Positions 9,456 through 18,929 are shown, counted from the stretch's first letter. The stretch: 64,000 nt of DNA from Bradyrhizobium sp. sBnM-33 (GCF_032917945.1 NZ_CP136624.1:5146001-5210000), one strand, 5' to 3'. Notes: a model not told the origin generated them from the sequence alone. Translations and numbers: made by a program.

Positions 9456-10154
9456 ATGGCCGAGGAGGCGGAAGATGTACCGGTTATCTATCTCCACGAG
9501 ATAAAACGCGAGTACAGGCAGGGCGAGGCGACGCTGACCATCCTCAACGGCGCCAAGCTTGCGCTGTGGGCGGGGCAGTCGGTAGCGCTGGTGGCGCCCT
9601 CGGGGTCGGGCAAGTCGACGCTGCTGCACATCGCGGGCCTGCTCGAAAGCCCCGACGAAGGCGAGGTCTATGTCGCGGGCACGCCGACCTCGCAATTGTC
9701 AGACATCGACCGCACCCAGATCCGGCGCTCCGATATCGGGTTCGTCTATCAATCGCACCGGCTGTTGCCGGAATTCACCGCGCTCGAAAATGTCATGCTG
9801 CCGCAGATGATCCGCGGCCTCAAACGTTCCGAGACGATCAAGCGCTCGCAGGAGATTTTGGCCTATCTCGGCCTCGGCGATCGCATCTCGCACCGTCCGG
9901 CCGAACTGTCCGGCGGCGAGCAGCAGCGCGTCGCCATCGCGCGCGCGGTCGCCAATGCGCCGCGGGCCCTACTCGCCGACGAGCCGACCGGAAATCTCGA
10001 TCCGCATACCGCCGATCACGTCTTCAAGGCGCTGATGCAGCTCGTGAAGGCGACGCAGGTCGCGATGCTGATCGCCACCCACAATATGGAGCTCGCCGGC
10101 CGCATGGACCGGCGGGTGTCGCTGGTCGACGGCCGGGTCGTCGAACTCGAATAG
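9456..10154 (+). CDS. lolD: Lipoprotein-releasing ABC transporter ATPase LolD
   Basis: A 232-residue ABC ATPase with Walker A (APSGSGKST), Q-loop ([22 protein letters not shown]), signature ([14 protein letters not shown]) and Walker B ([12 protein letters not shown]). The ENVMLP sequence after the Q-loop is typical of the LolD/MacB class. It powers release of lipoproteins from the inner membrane together with the permease encoded just upstream. The short spacing implies one operon. Confidence 0.95.
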   Translation: MAEEAEDVPVIYLHEIKREYRQGEATLTILNGAKLALWAGQSVALVAPSGSGKSTLLHIAGLLESPDEGEVYVAGTPTSQLSDIDRTQIRRSDIGFVYQSHRLLPEFTALENVMLPQMIRGLKRSETIKRSQEILAYLGLGDRISHRPAELSGGEQQRVAIARAVANAPRALLADEPTGNLDPHTADHVFKALMQLVKATQVAMLIATHNMELAGRMDRRVSLVDGRVVELE

Positions 10155-10159
10155 GGCGT

Positions 10160-10423
10160 TCAGTAGACGTTGCGGTACCGCTTGTTGCGATGTGACGACG
10201 GTCCCTGAGCATGTGCGAAATAGGGATTGATGACGCATTGCGCCGAGCGGCCCGACGCCGACATGTTGCATTGAGGCAGCGATGTATAACGACATTCGTA
10301 GTAGCTGATCCGGCCATAGACATGCAGGCAAACCGGATAACTGGGATCGTACGTCTGTGCTTGCGCCGGTGCAGCCGTCGAGGCCGCCCCGACTGCCAGA
10401 ATCGCCAAAGCCAGAATACGCAT
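10160..10423 (-). CDS. DUF3551 secreted small protein
   Basis: An 87-residue protein (ATG 10421-10423) with a signal peptide (MRILALAILAVGAASTAAPA) and the DUF3551 pattern: YPVCLHVYGR, YYECRYTSLPQC, ASGRSAQCVINPYF, with four conserved Cys likely paired in the periplasm. The upstream ATG at 10477 gives no signal peptide and is rejected. Its stop lies 5 bp from the lolD stop, so the two genes converge. DUF3551 proteins occur in many copies in Bradyrhizobium; their function is unknown. Confidence 0.75.
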   Translation of the reverse strand: MRILALAILAVGAASTAAPAQAQTYDPSYPVCLHVYGRISYYECRYTSLPQCNMSASGRSAQCVINPYFAHAQGPSSHRNKRYRNVY

Positions 10424-10577
10424 CGAAATCTCCTTGAGAACTGCGTCGGTCCGCGTGTGCTGACGGCCAGCAGACATTCGACGCAGTCCGGCGTCAAATC
10501 ACGTTCACGCGCTGTAGGTGCAAGGGTCCGGAGGCTCGCGTAGGCGGAAATGTCTCGGCGGCGAAAGGCGCCGCTGC

Positions 10578-10871
10578 TCAGTACCTGCCGTAGCCGGGAG
10601 CAGGCGGCAGCGCGCGGCCGGGCAGCGGGCGATACGCGGAGGGCGGGGGTTCGCTCTCACCAATATAGTAGGGATTGGCAATGCAGGTGAGAAAGCGTCC
10701 CGAAGCGGTCGCCTGACACTGCTCGTAACTCGTGAACGTGCAGTAGCTCAGTCCCGGATGTTCATCGCCCTGAAGGCAGAACGGATATCGAGTGCCGACT
10801 GCTTCGGCAGGCGCAGCACCGATAGCTGCCAATCCGATCGCGGTCAGCACGGCCAGAATCGCTCTACGCAT
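10578..10871 (-). CDS. DUF3551 secreted small protein, second copy
   Basis: A 97-residue protein starting at the ATG 10869-10871, preceded by a GGGAG site. It has a signal peptide (MRRAILAVLTAIGLAAIGAA) followed by the same Cys pattern as its downstream neighbour: YPFCLQGD, LSYCTFTSYEQC, ASGRFLTCIANPYY. The tail is Pro/Tyr-rich (PPPSAYRPLPGRALPPAPGYGRY). The two genes look like an old tandem duplication on the minus strand. Confidence 0.75.
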   Translation of the reverse strand: MRRAILAVLTAIGLAAIGAAPAEAVGTRYPFCLQGDEHPGLSYCTFTSYEQCQATASGRFLTCIANPYYIGESEPPPSAYRPLPGRALPPAPGYGRY

Positions 10872-11169
10872 TCGAATCTCCCTCACGGCGCATTGGCGCT
10901 TCGCGTTCATTCTGATCGACACAAGCCGCAGCTCTGCAATTCCGTCAAGCCAATCCGCTTTGCAAATACGGCCGCAAAACAAAATGTGAGTTTTTTGCGG
11001 CGAGCTCCGGCGCAAAGTTTCGAAAAACGCCTGCAAGACAACATTAACTTGCGTCCACACGGAGGCCGTTTGGTGTGTGCTGTTGCAGCGAGGTTACAGC
11101 AATTCGAGCCAACGATGCTATGAGCATGCCGCGGCCTTGGGGGCTGTTCAAAAAGGAACGGGAATAAGA

Positions 11170-11916
11170 ATGAAGAAGGTTTTGCTTGTTACGGCCAGTC
11201 TGATCGCGCTCGGCGCGACTGCGCCGGCACTCGCTGCGGATCTCGCGGCGCGTCCTTACACGAAGGCGCCCCCGATGGTTGCTGCTGTGTATGATTGGAC
11301 CGGATTCTACATCGGTGCGAACGGCGGCTGGGGCTCGAGCCGCAACTCCTGGGATTCGGTTCCACCTGCTTTTTTGGTTGGCCCCGAGGGCTCCCATGAT
11401 GCGACTGGCGGAACGGTCGGTGGCCAGGTCGGCTACCGCTGGCAGGCTGGCACCTTCGTGTTCGGTCTTGAAGCCCAGGGCAACTGGGCCGACTTCTCGG
11501 GCAGCAACGTGAGCACGCTGTTCGCCGGCTCCCGCAACCACACGAACGTCGACGCGTTCGGCCTGTTCACCGGTCAGGTTGGTTATGCCGTCAACAACGT
11601 CCTGCTCTACGTCAAGGGCGGTGCCGCTGTGACCTCGAACAGCTACCGCATCACCAACCTTGCAGGCGCGGTCACTGGTATCACCGGCGACGACACCCGC
11701 TGGGGCGGCACGATCGGCGCTGGCCTCGAATACGCCTTCGCGCCGAACTGGTCGATTGGCGTCGAGTACAATCACCTGTTCATGCAGGACCGTACTTACA
11801 CCTTCACCACGCCGGCCGGCGGCTTCTTCGGCGCCGACCGCATCAGTCAGGACGTCGATCTCGTCACCGCCCGTCTGAACTACAAGTTCGGCGGCCCGGG
11901 CGTCGCGAGGTATTGA
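11170..11916 (+). CDS. Omp25/31-like outer-membrane beta-barrel protein
   Basis: A 248-residue protein starting at ATG 11170 after an AAAGGAAC site. It has a signal peptide (MKKVLLVTASLIALGATAPALA), the DLAARPYTKAPP linker, the YDWTGFYIGANGGWG opening strand and the C-terminal RLNYKFGG strand of the rhizobial Omp25/Omp31 family, small eight-stranded barrels abundant in the outer membrane. Gly/aromatic alternation runs through the chain. Codon use is strongly biased, as expected for a highly expressed gene, and a strong terminator follows. Confidence 0.9.
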   Translation: MKKVLLVTASLIALGATAPALAADLAARPYTKAPPMVAAVYDWTGFYIGANGGWGSSRNSWDSVPPAFLVGPEGSHDATGGTVGGQVGYRWQAGTFVFGLEAQGNWADFSGSNVSTLFAGSRNHTNVDAFGLFTGQVGYAVNNVLLYVKGGAAVTSNSYRITNLAGAVTGITGDDTRWGGTIGAGLEYAFAPNWSIGVEYNHLFMQDRTYTFTTPAGGFFGADRISQDVDLVTARLNYKFGGPGVARY

Positions 11917-11940
11917 TCTCGCGCGACTTGCGAAACAATG

Positions 11941-11973
11941 AAGGCCCCGGGCGCAGTCCCGGGGCCTTTTTTC
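11941..11973 (+). terminator. Strong rho-independent terminator of the Omp gene
   Basis: A GC-rich stem (aaggccccggg / cccggggcctt) with a short loop is followed by a run of six T residues, 25 bp past the Omp stop. Confidence 0.9.
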
Positions 11974-12109
11974 TTGAGACGGGGCGGCTAGCCCATTGTG
12001 AACGGACGGCCAATCCGGTCTGAAGGAGGGCCCCTGGGTACTGCGTCACTTTGATCGTGACGGTCCGGATGCCTGGAAATCGACCCGGTTCGGGGTCATA
12101 TTGGGCGGG

Positions 12110-12361
12110 ATGGAAACCTTTGACAAATGTATGTCGGCCTTGCGCTCGCTAATCGCAGAGGGCGACGCCAACGGCATTGGAGCGGCGGAAAGAGCGGTCA
12201 ACGAATACGTCGCCGCGACACCGCCACCGGATCAGAAAGATGCCCTCACTAACGTCCAGCAAGCCGTCCAGGCGCACAAGGAGGAATGTCCCGGTTTGGA
12301 TTTGAGTTTTGCTGATGCTGTGAACGACTACATCGAGCGACTTATGAGGCGCTTCGAGTAA
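12110..12361 (+). CDS. Hypothetical small acidic protein
   Basis: An 83-residue protein, METFDKCMSALRSLIAEGDA onwards, predicted fully helical, with two Cys and no signal peptide or membrane segment. The ATG at 12110 follows a GGGCGGG purine-rich stretch; a TTG nine bases upstream is an alternative. No family recognised. A hairpin with a T-run follows at 12460. The even composition and Shine-Dalgarno-like upstream favour a real gene. Confidence 0.45.
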   Translation: METFDKCMSALRSLIAEGDANGIGAAERAVNEYVAATPPPDQKDALTNVQQAVQAHKEECPGLDLSFADAVNDYIERLMRRFE

Positions 12362-12459
12362 TCCTCGAACACCCCGGGGGTCTCCAGCCAGGTTGCCAAG
12401 GCTAACATCGCGTAGCGCGACGGGGCAGGCTGCTCCGGGCGCGAAACGCTAGAGTCGTT

Positions 12460-12485
12460 AGCCGCCCTGAGCGGCTGCTTTTTTG
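12460..12485 (+). terminator. Rho-independent terminator
   Basis: Stem agccgc / gcggct with a five-base loop, followed by a run of seven T residues. It lies 100 bp past the small hypothetical gene; the 12362-12460 stretch between is structured and could be a 3' untranslated region or a small RNA. Confidence 0.7.
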
Positions 12486-12590
12486 TTCGACCTTGTCGAT
12501 GGCTAGTGCCTGCAATCGATTTTCCTGACCTTCGGAATTAACCAAGCGATCTCTTCGGAGGGCATTTGACAACTGAGGCCGCTGCCGCCC

Positions 12591-12633
12591 TTGACTCTAG
12601 GAACAAAAAAGGAACAATGTTCCTCGTATGTTC
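12591..12633 (+). promoter_or_regulatory. Double LexA box over a promoter
   Basis: Two alphaproteobacterial SOS boxes sit in opposite orientation three bases apart: GAAC-N7-GAAC at 12601-12615 and GTTC-N7-GTTC at 12619-12633. A TTGACT (12591-12596) lies 16 bases upstream of AACAAT (12613-12618), a plausible promoter whose -10 region is covered by the boxes. The lexA gene of this window has the same GTTC-N7-GTTC motif upstream, at 52327-52341. Confidence 0.85.
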
Positions 12634-12654
12634 TTGGACCGAGGGAGTCGGATC

Positions 12655-12753
12655 ATGTTGCGGATGTTCGTGGAAGAAGCGGCGGCGCTGGCGTCGATTA
12701 CGCTGTTTGTCGGGATGATCGCGGTCTGGGCCCAGGTGATTCCACAGCTTTAA
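12655..12753 (+). CDS. 32-residue single-pass membrane microprotein, SOS-controlled
   Basis: The frame ATG (12655) to TAA (12753) encodes a 32-residue peptide: a short N-terminus with Arg3 and Glu7-Glu8, then a hydrophobic helix (about 9-27, ALASITLFVGMIAVWAQV) and a short tail. A GAGGGAG site lies 8-14 bases upstream and the double LexA box ends 22 bases before the start. Small SOS-induced membrane proteins that block division are known in Caulobacter (SidA, 29 residues, acting on the divisome). Size, topology and regulation match that type, but I cannot align the sequences from memory, so homology is inference. It lies 185 bp upstream of dnaE with no terminator between. Confidence 0.65.
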   Translation: MLRMFVEEAAALASITLFVGMIAVWAQVIPQL

Positions 12754-12938
12754 GGCGGGGCGGAGACCCGGCCCGATCCGGCTTGCGGGTGGGCTGGGGA
12801 AAAGCCGGATGGCGCGCGCGCACCGCGCGATCCGCGTGGACTCCGTCCGGCCAAGGCATCACCATTGTGGCAGCGAGTCGGCGCTCCCTTAGCTGCCGGC
12901 GATCGCTCCCCATCATGATGCAAGAGCTCCCTTAGCGC

Positions 12939-15900
12939 ATGTCCAGTGCCGGATTCGTTCATCTCCACGTTCATTCGGCCTATTCGCTGCTGAAGGGCTC
13001 CATCAAGATCGCCAAGCTCGGCGAACTGGCGAAAGCCGACCGCCAGCCAGCCCTGGCGCTGACCGACACCGACAACATGTTCGGAGCGCTGGAATTCTCC
13101 GACAAGATGGCCGGCTACGGTATCCAGCCGATCGTCGGCTGCGAGCTCGCGGTCGATTTCGGCGACCAGGATCCCAACGCCCGTAATGCGCTGGCCGCCA
13201 CGCCGTCGCGAATCGTGCTGCTGGCGGCGCGCGAGCGCGGTTACCGCAGTCTGATGCGGCTGAACTCGCGAGCGTTTTTGGAAACGCCGGTCCATCAATC
13301 GCCGCACATCAAGCTCGAATGGCTGGAGGGCGATGCCGAGGATTTGATCGCGCTGACCGGCGGCCCCGACGGCCCGATTTCGCTGGCGCTCAATGCCGAT
13401 CACGCGGCGCTCGCAGCCGCTCGTATCGACCGGCTGGCAAACCTGTTCGGCGATCGCCTCTATGTCGAATTGCAGCGCCACGGCGTCGACAAGGAACGTC
13501 GCGTCGAGGCCGGCCTGATCGATCTTGCCTACGCCAAGGGCCTGCCGCTGGTCGCGACCAACGAGCCTTATTTTGCGTCGAACGACGACTATGAAGCCCA
13601 TGATGCGTTGTTGTGCATCGCCGGCGGCAAGCTGATCGCGGAGACCGATCGCGAGCAGCTCACGCCTGACCACCGCTTCAAGACCCGCGCCGAAATGGCG
13701 GTGCTGTTTGCCGACATTCCGGAAGCGCTGGCCTCCACGATCGAGATCGCCGAGCGCTGCTCGTTCCGGCCAAAGACGCGAAAGCCGATCCTGCCGCGTT
13801 TCACCGTCGGCGCCGGATCGGGCTCCGACGCGGCAACCGAAGAAGCCGCGGAGCTAAAGCGTCAGGCCGAGGAGGGGCTCGCACGGCGCCTGCAGGTTCA
13901 TGGCCTGTCGCCCGGCACGACGGAAGAGGAATACCACAAGCGCCTCGCCTTCGAGATCGACGTCATCAACCGCATGAACTATGCGGGCTACTTTCTGATC
14001 GTTTCCGACTTCATCAAATGGGCCAAGGCCCATGATATTCCGGTCGGTCCGGGCCGCGGCTCCGGCGCCGGCTCGCTGGTCGCCTACGCGCTCACCATCA
14101 CCGACCTCGATCCGATTCGCTTTGGGCTACTATTCGAGCGCTTCCTCAATCCCGAGCGCGTCTCGATGCCGGACTTCGATATCGACTTCTGCCAGGACCG
14201 CCGCGGCGAGGTGATCGATTACGTGCAGCAGCGCTATGGCCGCGATCAGGTGGCCCAGATCATCACGTTCGGAACGCTGCAGGCGAGGGGCGTGCTACGC
14301 GACGTCGGCCGCGTGCTGCAGATGCCCTACGGGCAGGTCGACAAGCTCACAAAACTGGTGCCGCAAAATCCTGCCGCGCCGGTGACGCTGGCGCAGGCGA
14401 TCGAGGGTGAACCCAAGCTGCAGGCGTTCCGCGACGAGGACCCGGTGGTCGCGCGCGCCTTCGACATCGCCCAGCGCCTCGAAGGACTGACCCGCCACGC
14501 CTCGACTCACGCCGCCGGCATCGTGATCGGCGACCGACCTTTAAGCGAGCTGGTGCCGCTCTATCGCGATCCCAAATCCGACATGCCGGTGACCCAGTTC
14601 AACATGAAATGGGTCGAGCCGGCCGGACTGGTGAAGTTCGACTTCCTCGGCCTGAAGACACTGACCGTGCTCGACGTCGCGGTGAAGCTGCTCAAACAGC
14701 GCAACATCCATGTCGATCTGGCGACGCTGCCGATCGATGATGCGCCGAGTTACCAGATGCTGGCGCGGGGCGACGTGGTCGGCGTGTTCCAGGTGGAAAG
14801 CCAGGGCATGCGGCGCGCGCTGATCGACATGCGCCCCGACCGGTTCGAGGACATCATCGCGCTGGTGGCGCTCTATCGCCCGGGTCCGATGGCCAACATC
14901 CCGACCTATTGCGCGCGCAAGCATGGCGACGAGGAGCCGGAATATCTGCATCCGATCCTGGAGCCGATCCTGAAAGAGACGTTCGGCGTCATCATCTATC
15001 AAGAACAGGTGATGCAGATCGCGCAGGTGATGGCCGGCTATTCGCTCGGCGACGCCGACCTGCTGCGCCGCGCGATGGGCAAGAAGATCCGCGCGGAGAT
15101 GGAAAAGCAACGCGCGATCTTTGTCGCCGGCGCGGTCAAGAATGGCGTGCCGAAGGGGCAGGCGGACACGATATTCGAACTGCTCGCCAAGTTTGCCGAC
15201 TACGGCTTCAACAAGAGCCACGCCGCGGCTTACGCGCTGGTGTCCTACCACACCGCCTACATGAAGGCGCATTACCCGGTGGAATTCTTGGCGGCGTCGA
15301 TGACGCTCGAACTCAACAACACCGACAAGCTTTCGGAATTTCGCGCCGAGGCGCAGCGTCTCGGCATCAAGGTCGAGGCGCCGAACATCAACCGCTCGGG
15401 CGCCACTTTCGAGGTCGGCGAGAAGACCATCTACTATGCGCTGGCCGCGCTGAAGGGCGTCGGCCTGCAGGCCGTCGAGCAGATCGTGGAGGAGCGCAAG
15501 AAGGGCGCGTTTACCTCGCTTGCGGACTTCGCCGCCCGCGTCAATCCGCGTGCGATCAACAAGCGTGTCATCGAAAGCCTGGCCGCGGCCGGCGCATTCG
15601 ACACGCTCGAGTCCAATCGCGCCCGTGTCTTTGCCGGGGCGGACGCGATTCTCGCCGCCTGTCAGCGCAGCCATGAGGCCGCAACGATCGGTCAGAACGA
15701 CATGTTCGGCAATGCTGCCGACGCGCCGACCATCATGCTGCCGCAGATCGAGCCGTGGTTGCCGGCCGAAAAACTCCGCCGCGAATACGACGCCGTCGGC
15801 TTCTTCCTGTCCGGCCACCCGCTCGACGACTACGCGACCGTGCTGAAGCGGCTGCGGGTGCAGTCCTGGGCGGAATTCTCCCGTGCCGTGAAGACCGGCG

Positions 15901-16448
15901 CGACCGCGGGCAGGGTTGCGGCCACCGTGGTGTCGCGCATGGAGCGCCGCACCAAGACCGGCAACAAGATGGGCATCATGGGCCTGTCAGACCCGACCGG
16001 ACATTTCGAGGCGGTGCTGTTTTCCGAAGGCCTGGCGCAATATCGCGACGTGCTGGAGCCGGGGGCGGCCGTGTTGCTGCAGCTCGGCGCCGAGTTGCAG
16101 GGCGAGGATGTGCGCGCGCGGGTGCTGCATGCCGAGCCGCTGGATGACGCCGCGGCCAAGACCCAAAAGGGCCTGCGGATATTCGTTCGCGACACCAAGC
16201 CGCTGGATTCGATCGCAAGACGGCTCAACATGCCGGAAGCATCGGCGCAAAACGGTCCGGGCAAGGGCCTGCCGGCGAAGCCTGCGCCCGCGCCATCTGG
16301 CGGCGCCGATGGCGACGTCTCGCTCGTCATCATGCTCGATCTGCAGACCGAGGTGGAGATGAAGCTGCCGGGCCGTTTCAAGGTCTCGCCGCAGATCGCG
16401 GGCGCGATCAAGGCGGTTGCCGGCGTCGTGGATGTGCAGACGCTGTAG
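12939..16448 (+). CDS. dnaE: DNA polymerase III alpha subunit (replicative DnaE)
   Basis: A 1169-residue family C polymerase. The N-terminal PHP domain opens with FVHLHVHSAYSLLKGS. The palm holds the catalytic acidic residues in SMPDFDIDFCQDRRGEVIDYV, preceded by VGPGRGSGAGSLVAYAL. The fingers, the helix-hairpin-helix region (EKTIYYALAALKGVGLQAVE) and a C-terminal OB fold (residues about 1000-1080) follow. Length and domain order fit the replicative DnaE1, not the shorter error-prone DnaE2. It is the catalytic core of the replicase. Transcription from the SOS promoter upstream could enter the gene. Confidence 0.97.
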   Translation: MSSAGFVHLHVHSAYSLLKGSIKIAKLGELAKADRQPALALTDTDNMFGALEFSDKMAGYGIQPIVGCELAVDFGDQDPNARNALAATPSRIVLLAARERGYRSLMRLNSRAFLETPVHQSPHIKLEWLEGDAEDLIALTGGPDGPISLALNADHAALAAARIDRLANLFGDRLYVELQRHGVDKERRVEAGLIDLAYAKGLPLVATNEPYFASNDDYEAHDALLCIAGGKLIAETDREQLTPDHRFKTRAEMAVLFADIPEALASTIEIAERCSFRPKTRKPILPRFTVGAGSGSDAATEEAAELKRQAEEGLARRLQVHGLSPGTTEEEYHKRLAFEIDVINRMNYAGYFLIVSDFIKWAKAHDIPVGPGRGSGAGSLVAYALTITDLDPIRFGLLFERFLNPERVSMPDFDIDFCQDRRGEVIDYVQQRYGRDQVAQIITFGTLQARGVLRDVGRVLQMPYGQVDKLTKLVPQNPAAPVTLAQAIEGEPKLQAFRDEDPVVARAFDIAQRLEGLTRHASTHAAGIVIGDRPLSELVPLYRDPKSDMPVTQFNMKWVEPAGLVKFDFLGLKTLTVLDVAVKLLKQRNIHVDLATLPIDDAPSYQMLARGDVVGVFQVESQGMRRALIDMRPDRFEDIIALVALYRPGPMANIPTYCARKHGDEEPEYLHPILEPILKETFGVIIYQEQVMQIAQVMAGYSLGDADLLRRAMGKKIRAEMEKQRAIFVAGAVKNGVPKGQADTIFELLAKFADYGFNKSHAAAYALVSYHTAYMKAHYPVEFLAASMTLELNNTDKLSEFRAEAQRLGIKVEAPNINRSGATFEVGEKTIYYALAALKGVGLQAVEQIVEERKKGAFTSLADFAARVNPRAINKRVIESLAAAGAFDTLESNRARVFAGADAILAACQRSHEAATIGQNDMFGNAADAPTIMLPQIEPWLPAEKLRREYDAVGFFLSGHPLDDYATVLKRLRVQSWAEFSRAVKTGATAGRVAATVVSRMERRTKTGNKMGIMGLSDPTGHFEAVLFSEGLAQYRDVLEPGAAVLLQLGAELQGEDVRARVLHAEPLDDAAAKTQKGLRIFVRDTKPLDSIARRLNMPEASAQNGPGKGLPAKPAPAPSGGADGDVSLVIMLDLQTEVEMKLPGRFKVSPQIAGAIKAVAGVVDVQTL

Positions 16449-16655
16449 GTCGTGGCAAGGAGCTGCTCCCGCGGCCGACCGAAATTGCAGCAGGCACGAT
16501 TGGCATTCGTTCAAGGTATCGCACCCCTTCGGTACCCGTTAACGCAATATGCGGCGTCGTTTGTCGCGCGCATGGGGATACGATTGCAACCACGCCGCGT
16601 TTTGGCTAAACGGCGAGAGCCATCATTGACGTGTGGGCATGGCCAGGGGGGCTTC

Positions 16656-17970
16656 GTGGCTGTTTCGATTGCCAGGGTTGTGCGCGCGCTAACATGGTTG
16701 CTGCTGTTCCTTGCCCTTGATGGCGGCACGGCGTGGACGGCGCAGGGCGCATCTTCGATCGCGGAGGGCATATACGCCGCGACTGCTGCAGATTCGGACG
16801 CTGGTCGCGGATGCAGGACAGCAGGCGTCGATCGGCTCCGGCTTCCTGGTGTCCGCCGACGGGCTGGCGATCACCAATTACCACGTGATTTCGCAGGCCG
16901 TACTCGAGCCGAAAACCTTTCGGCTCGAGTATACCGCGGCCGACGGCGGTCGCGGAGAGCTCAGCGTGGTGGCCGTAGATCTGCCAAACGACCTCGCGAT
17001 CGTTCGCCTTGCCAAGCATGACGCTCCATTTTTCACCTTCGACAGCGCCGCAATGGAAGGCGCGCCTTCCAAGGGCGAGCGCCTGTATTCCATGGGCAAC
17101 CCGCTCGACCTCGGATTCACGATCGTCGAAGGCACCTATAACGGCTTGGTAGACCGCACCTACAATGATCGTGTGCACTTCAGTGGCGCGCTCAACCCGG
17201 GCATGAGTGGCGGCCCGACCGTTTCCGCCGAGGGACAGGTGGTTGGCGTCAATGTCGCCACCCGCAGGGGCGGCCAACTTCTCAGCTTTCTGGTCCCGGC
17301 GCGCTATGCGGCGGCGCTGCTGCAGCGGGTGCGCGAGCAGAAAACCCCGCCGGATCTGCGGGCCGAGGTCGGACGACAACTCGCCGCCTGGCAGTCGGCC
17401 CTCTACAGATCGTTTGCCGAGAAAGGATTTCGTTCGACCGCGCTCGGGCCGTATCTGGCCCCCGAGACGGTCGCGCCCTGGTTCAATTGCTGGGCGAATA
17501 CCAATGCGGGCGCCACGCCCAGGCCGCGCGCCAGCATCAATTCGATCAACTGCAAGGCCGATACCGGCCTGTATGTCGCTCCCGACCTGAACACGGGAGC
17601 GATCCAGATCGATCATTCCTACGTCAAGGCCACCGATCTCAATCAGTTCCAGCTTGCAACCCTTCTGACGCAGATGAGTCAGCCGCGGCTTGTCGGCGGC
17701 GGCCCGTTCCGCAAGTGGTATACGCCGCAGCGCTGCCACGAGGATTTTGTCGGTGCCGCGGCGGCGTCGGACCACCCACCGCTCAGGGTTATCTGGTGCG
17801 CGCAGGCCTATCGTGAATTCGAAGGGCTCTACGACGTGGCCCTGATCGCCGTGACCCAGGACCAGGCCAGCGAGGCATTGGTCTCGCGATTGAGCCTTCA
17901 GGCCGTGGCCTATGACGACGCCGTGGCGCTCGGCAAGCGCTTCCTTCAATCGGTGCAGTCGAGCAAATGA
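16656..17970 (+). CDS. Trypsin-like serine protease with N-terminal frame change
   Basis: The frame open to 17970 encodes a DegP-like S1 protease domain with an intact triad: His in NYHVISQ, Asp in NDLAIVRL, Ser in GMSGGPTVS. A C-terminal region of about 200 residues with several Cys is not recognised. Upstream of about 16780 this frame has no protein-like character, whereas the neighbouring frame from GTG 16656 gives a clear signal peptide (VAVSIARVVRALTWLLLFLA, then GTAWTAQGASSIAEGIYA). One base too many near 16778-16790 would explain this: a real mutation or a sequencing error. An in-frame TTG at 16711 is the only intact start and would give a cytosolic product. The stop overlaps the FHA gene start (ATGA). 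Confidence 0.7.
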
Positions 17971-18929
17971 TCTGGGTAGAAGTACTGTCGCGTCACCGCG
18001 ATATTGCCGCGCGTTTCCGGATCGCCGCTCCAGAGGCGCGCATCGGCCGCGGCTATGACAACGACGTCATCATCGACGACCCCTATGTTGCCGCACAGCA
18101 TCTGCGCGTTTTCCGTGACGAGGCCGGGCAACTTGTTGCCGAGGATCTGGGCAGCGCCAACGGCACGTTTCTCGACGGCGGCCGCAACCGGCTCGCGCGC
18201 ATCGTCGTTGACGGCAAACAGCCGATTCGTATCGGCCAAACCTGGCTGCGCATTCGCGAGATCCACCATGAGGTCGAACGCGAACGCGTGGCCCCGCCGG
18301 AGTGGCGGACCTTGCCGATCGCCGCGGTCGCAGCGCTCGGCGCGTCGCTGTTGGGACTGAGCGCGCTTCAGATCTGGCTCGCCCAGACGGCCGAGTTGCG
18401 GGCTTCGAGCTATCTCACCCCGCTGCTTTGGATCGTCGCCACGATCCTCGTGTGGGCTGGCGTATGGGCGCTGCTGTCGCGAATATTTTCCGGCAGCTCG
18501 CATCTCTTGCGCAACCTGCTCATCACGCTGGCGGGCGGCCTTGCTTTCTCGCTCTACCACGAGTTTGCCCGGGTTTTTGCGTTTGCGTGGACCTGGTCCG
18601 GGGCCAGCACGTACCAATACGTTGCGACGTGGTCGATCCTGGCCGCCACGTGCTTCCTGCATCTGCGCGAGGTAGGCCGAACCCGGCTGAAGCTGAAGGG
18701 CGCCATCGTGGTCGCGCTGCTCGTTACGGCGATTGCGTTCCAGACCTTGCAGCGGTCCGAGGCTTTTTCCGACTACGGGCGGCAATACACCACGCACCAG
18801 CTCATGCCGCCTGCGTTCCGTGCGGTCCAGCTCACTGAGCAAAACGTATTCTTTGGCGAGATCGCCAATCTCAAAACCAGGCTCGACAGCGATCGCGTGC
18901 ATGCCAGGCCAAACGAGACGATCCAGTAG
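17967..18929 (+). CDS. FHA-domain multi-pass membrane protein
   Basis: A 320-residue protein. An N-terminal forkhead-associated domain (residues 1-95: ARIGRGYDNDVIIDDPYVAAQHLRV, LGSANGTFLDG, IRIGQTWLRI) should bind phosphothreonine. About five membrane helices follow (roughly 112-135, 148-168, 180-200, 210-228, 243-262), then a periplasmic or cytosolic tail. It overlaps the protease stop by four bases, so the two are translationally coupled. A membrane FHA sensor with an exported protease suggests a phospho-dependent envelope process. No kinase or phosphatase gene is adjacent in the window, so the signal source is unknown. Confidence 0.85.
   Translation: MIWVEVLSRHRDIAARFRIAAPEARIGRGYDNDVIIDDPYVAAQHLRVFRDEAGQLVAEDLGSANGTFLDGGRNRLARIVVDGKQPIRIGQTWLRIREIHHEVERERVAPPEWRTLPIAAVAALGASLLGLSALQIWLAQTAELRASSYLTPLLWIVATILVWAGVWALLSRIFSGSSHLLRNLLITLAGGLAFSLYHEFARVFAFAWTWSGASTYQYVATWSILAATCFLHLREVGRTRLKLKGAIVVALLVTAIAFQTLQRSEAFSDYGRQYTTHQLMPPAFRAVQLTEQNVFFGEIANLKTRLDSDRVHARPNETIQ

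Noticed and set aside
14541..15818. A 425-codon minus-strand frame within dnaE
   Set aside because: Antisense to catalytic and helix-hairpin-helix parts of DnaE; His/Arg-rich low-quality translation without motifs.
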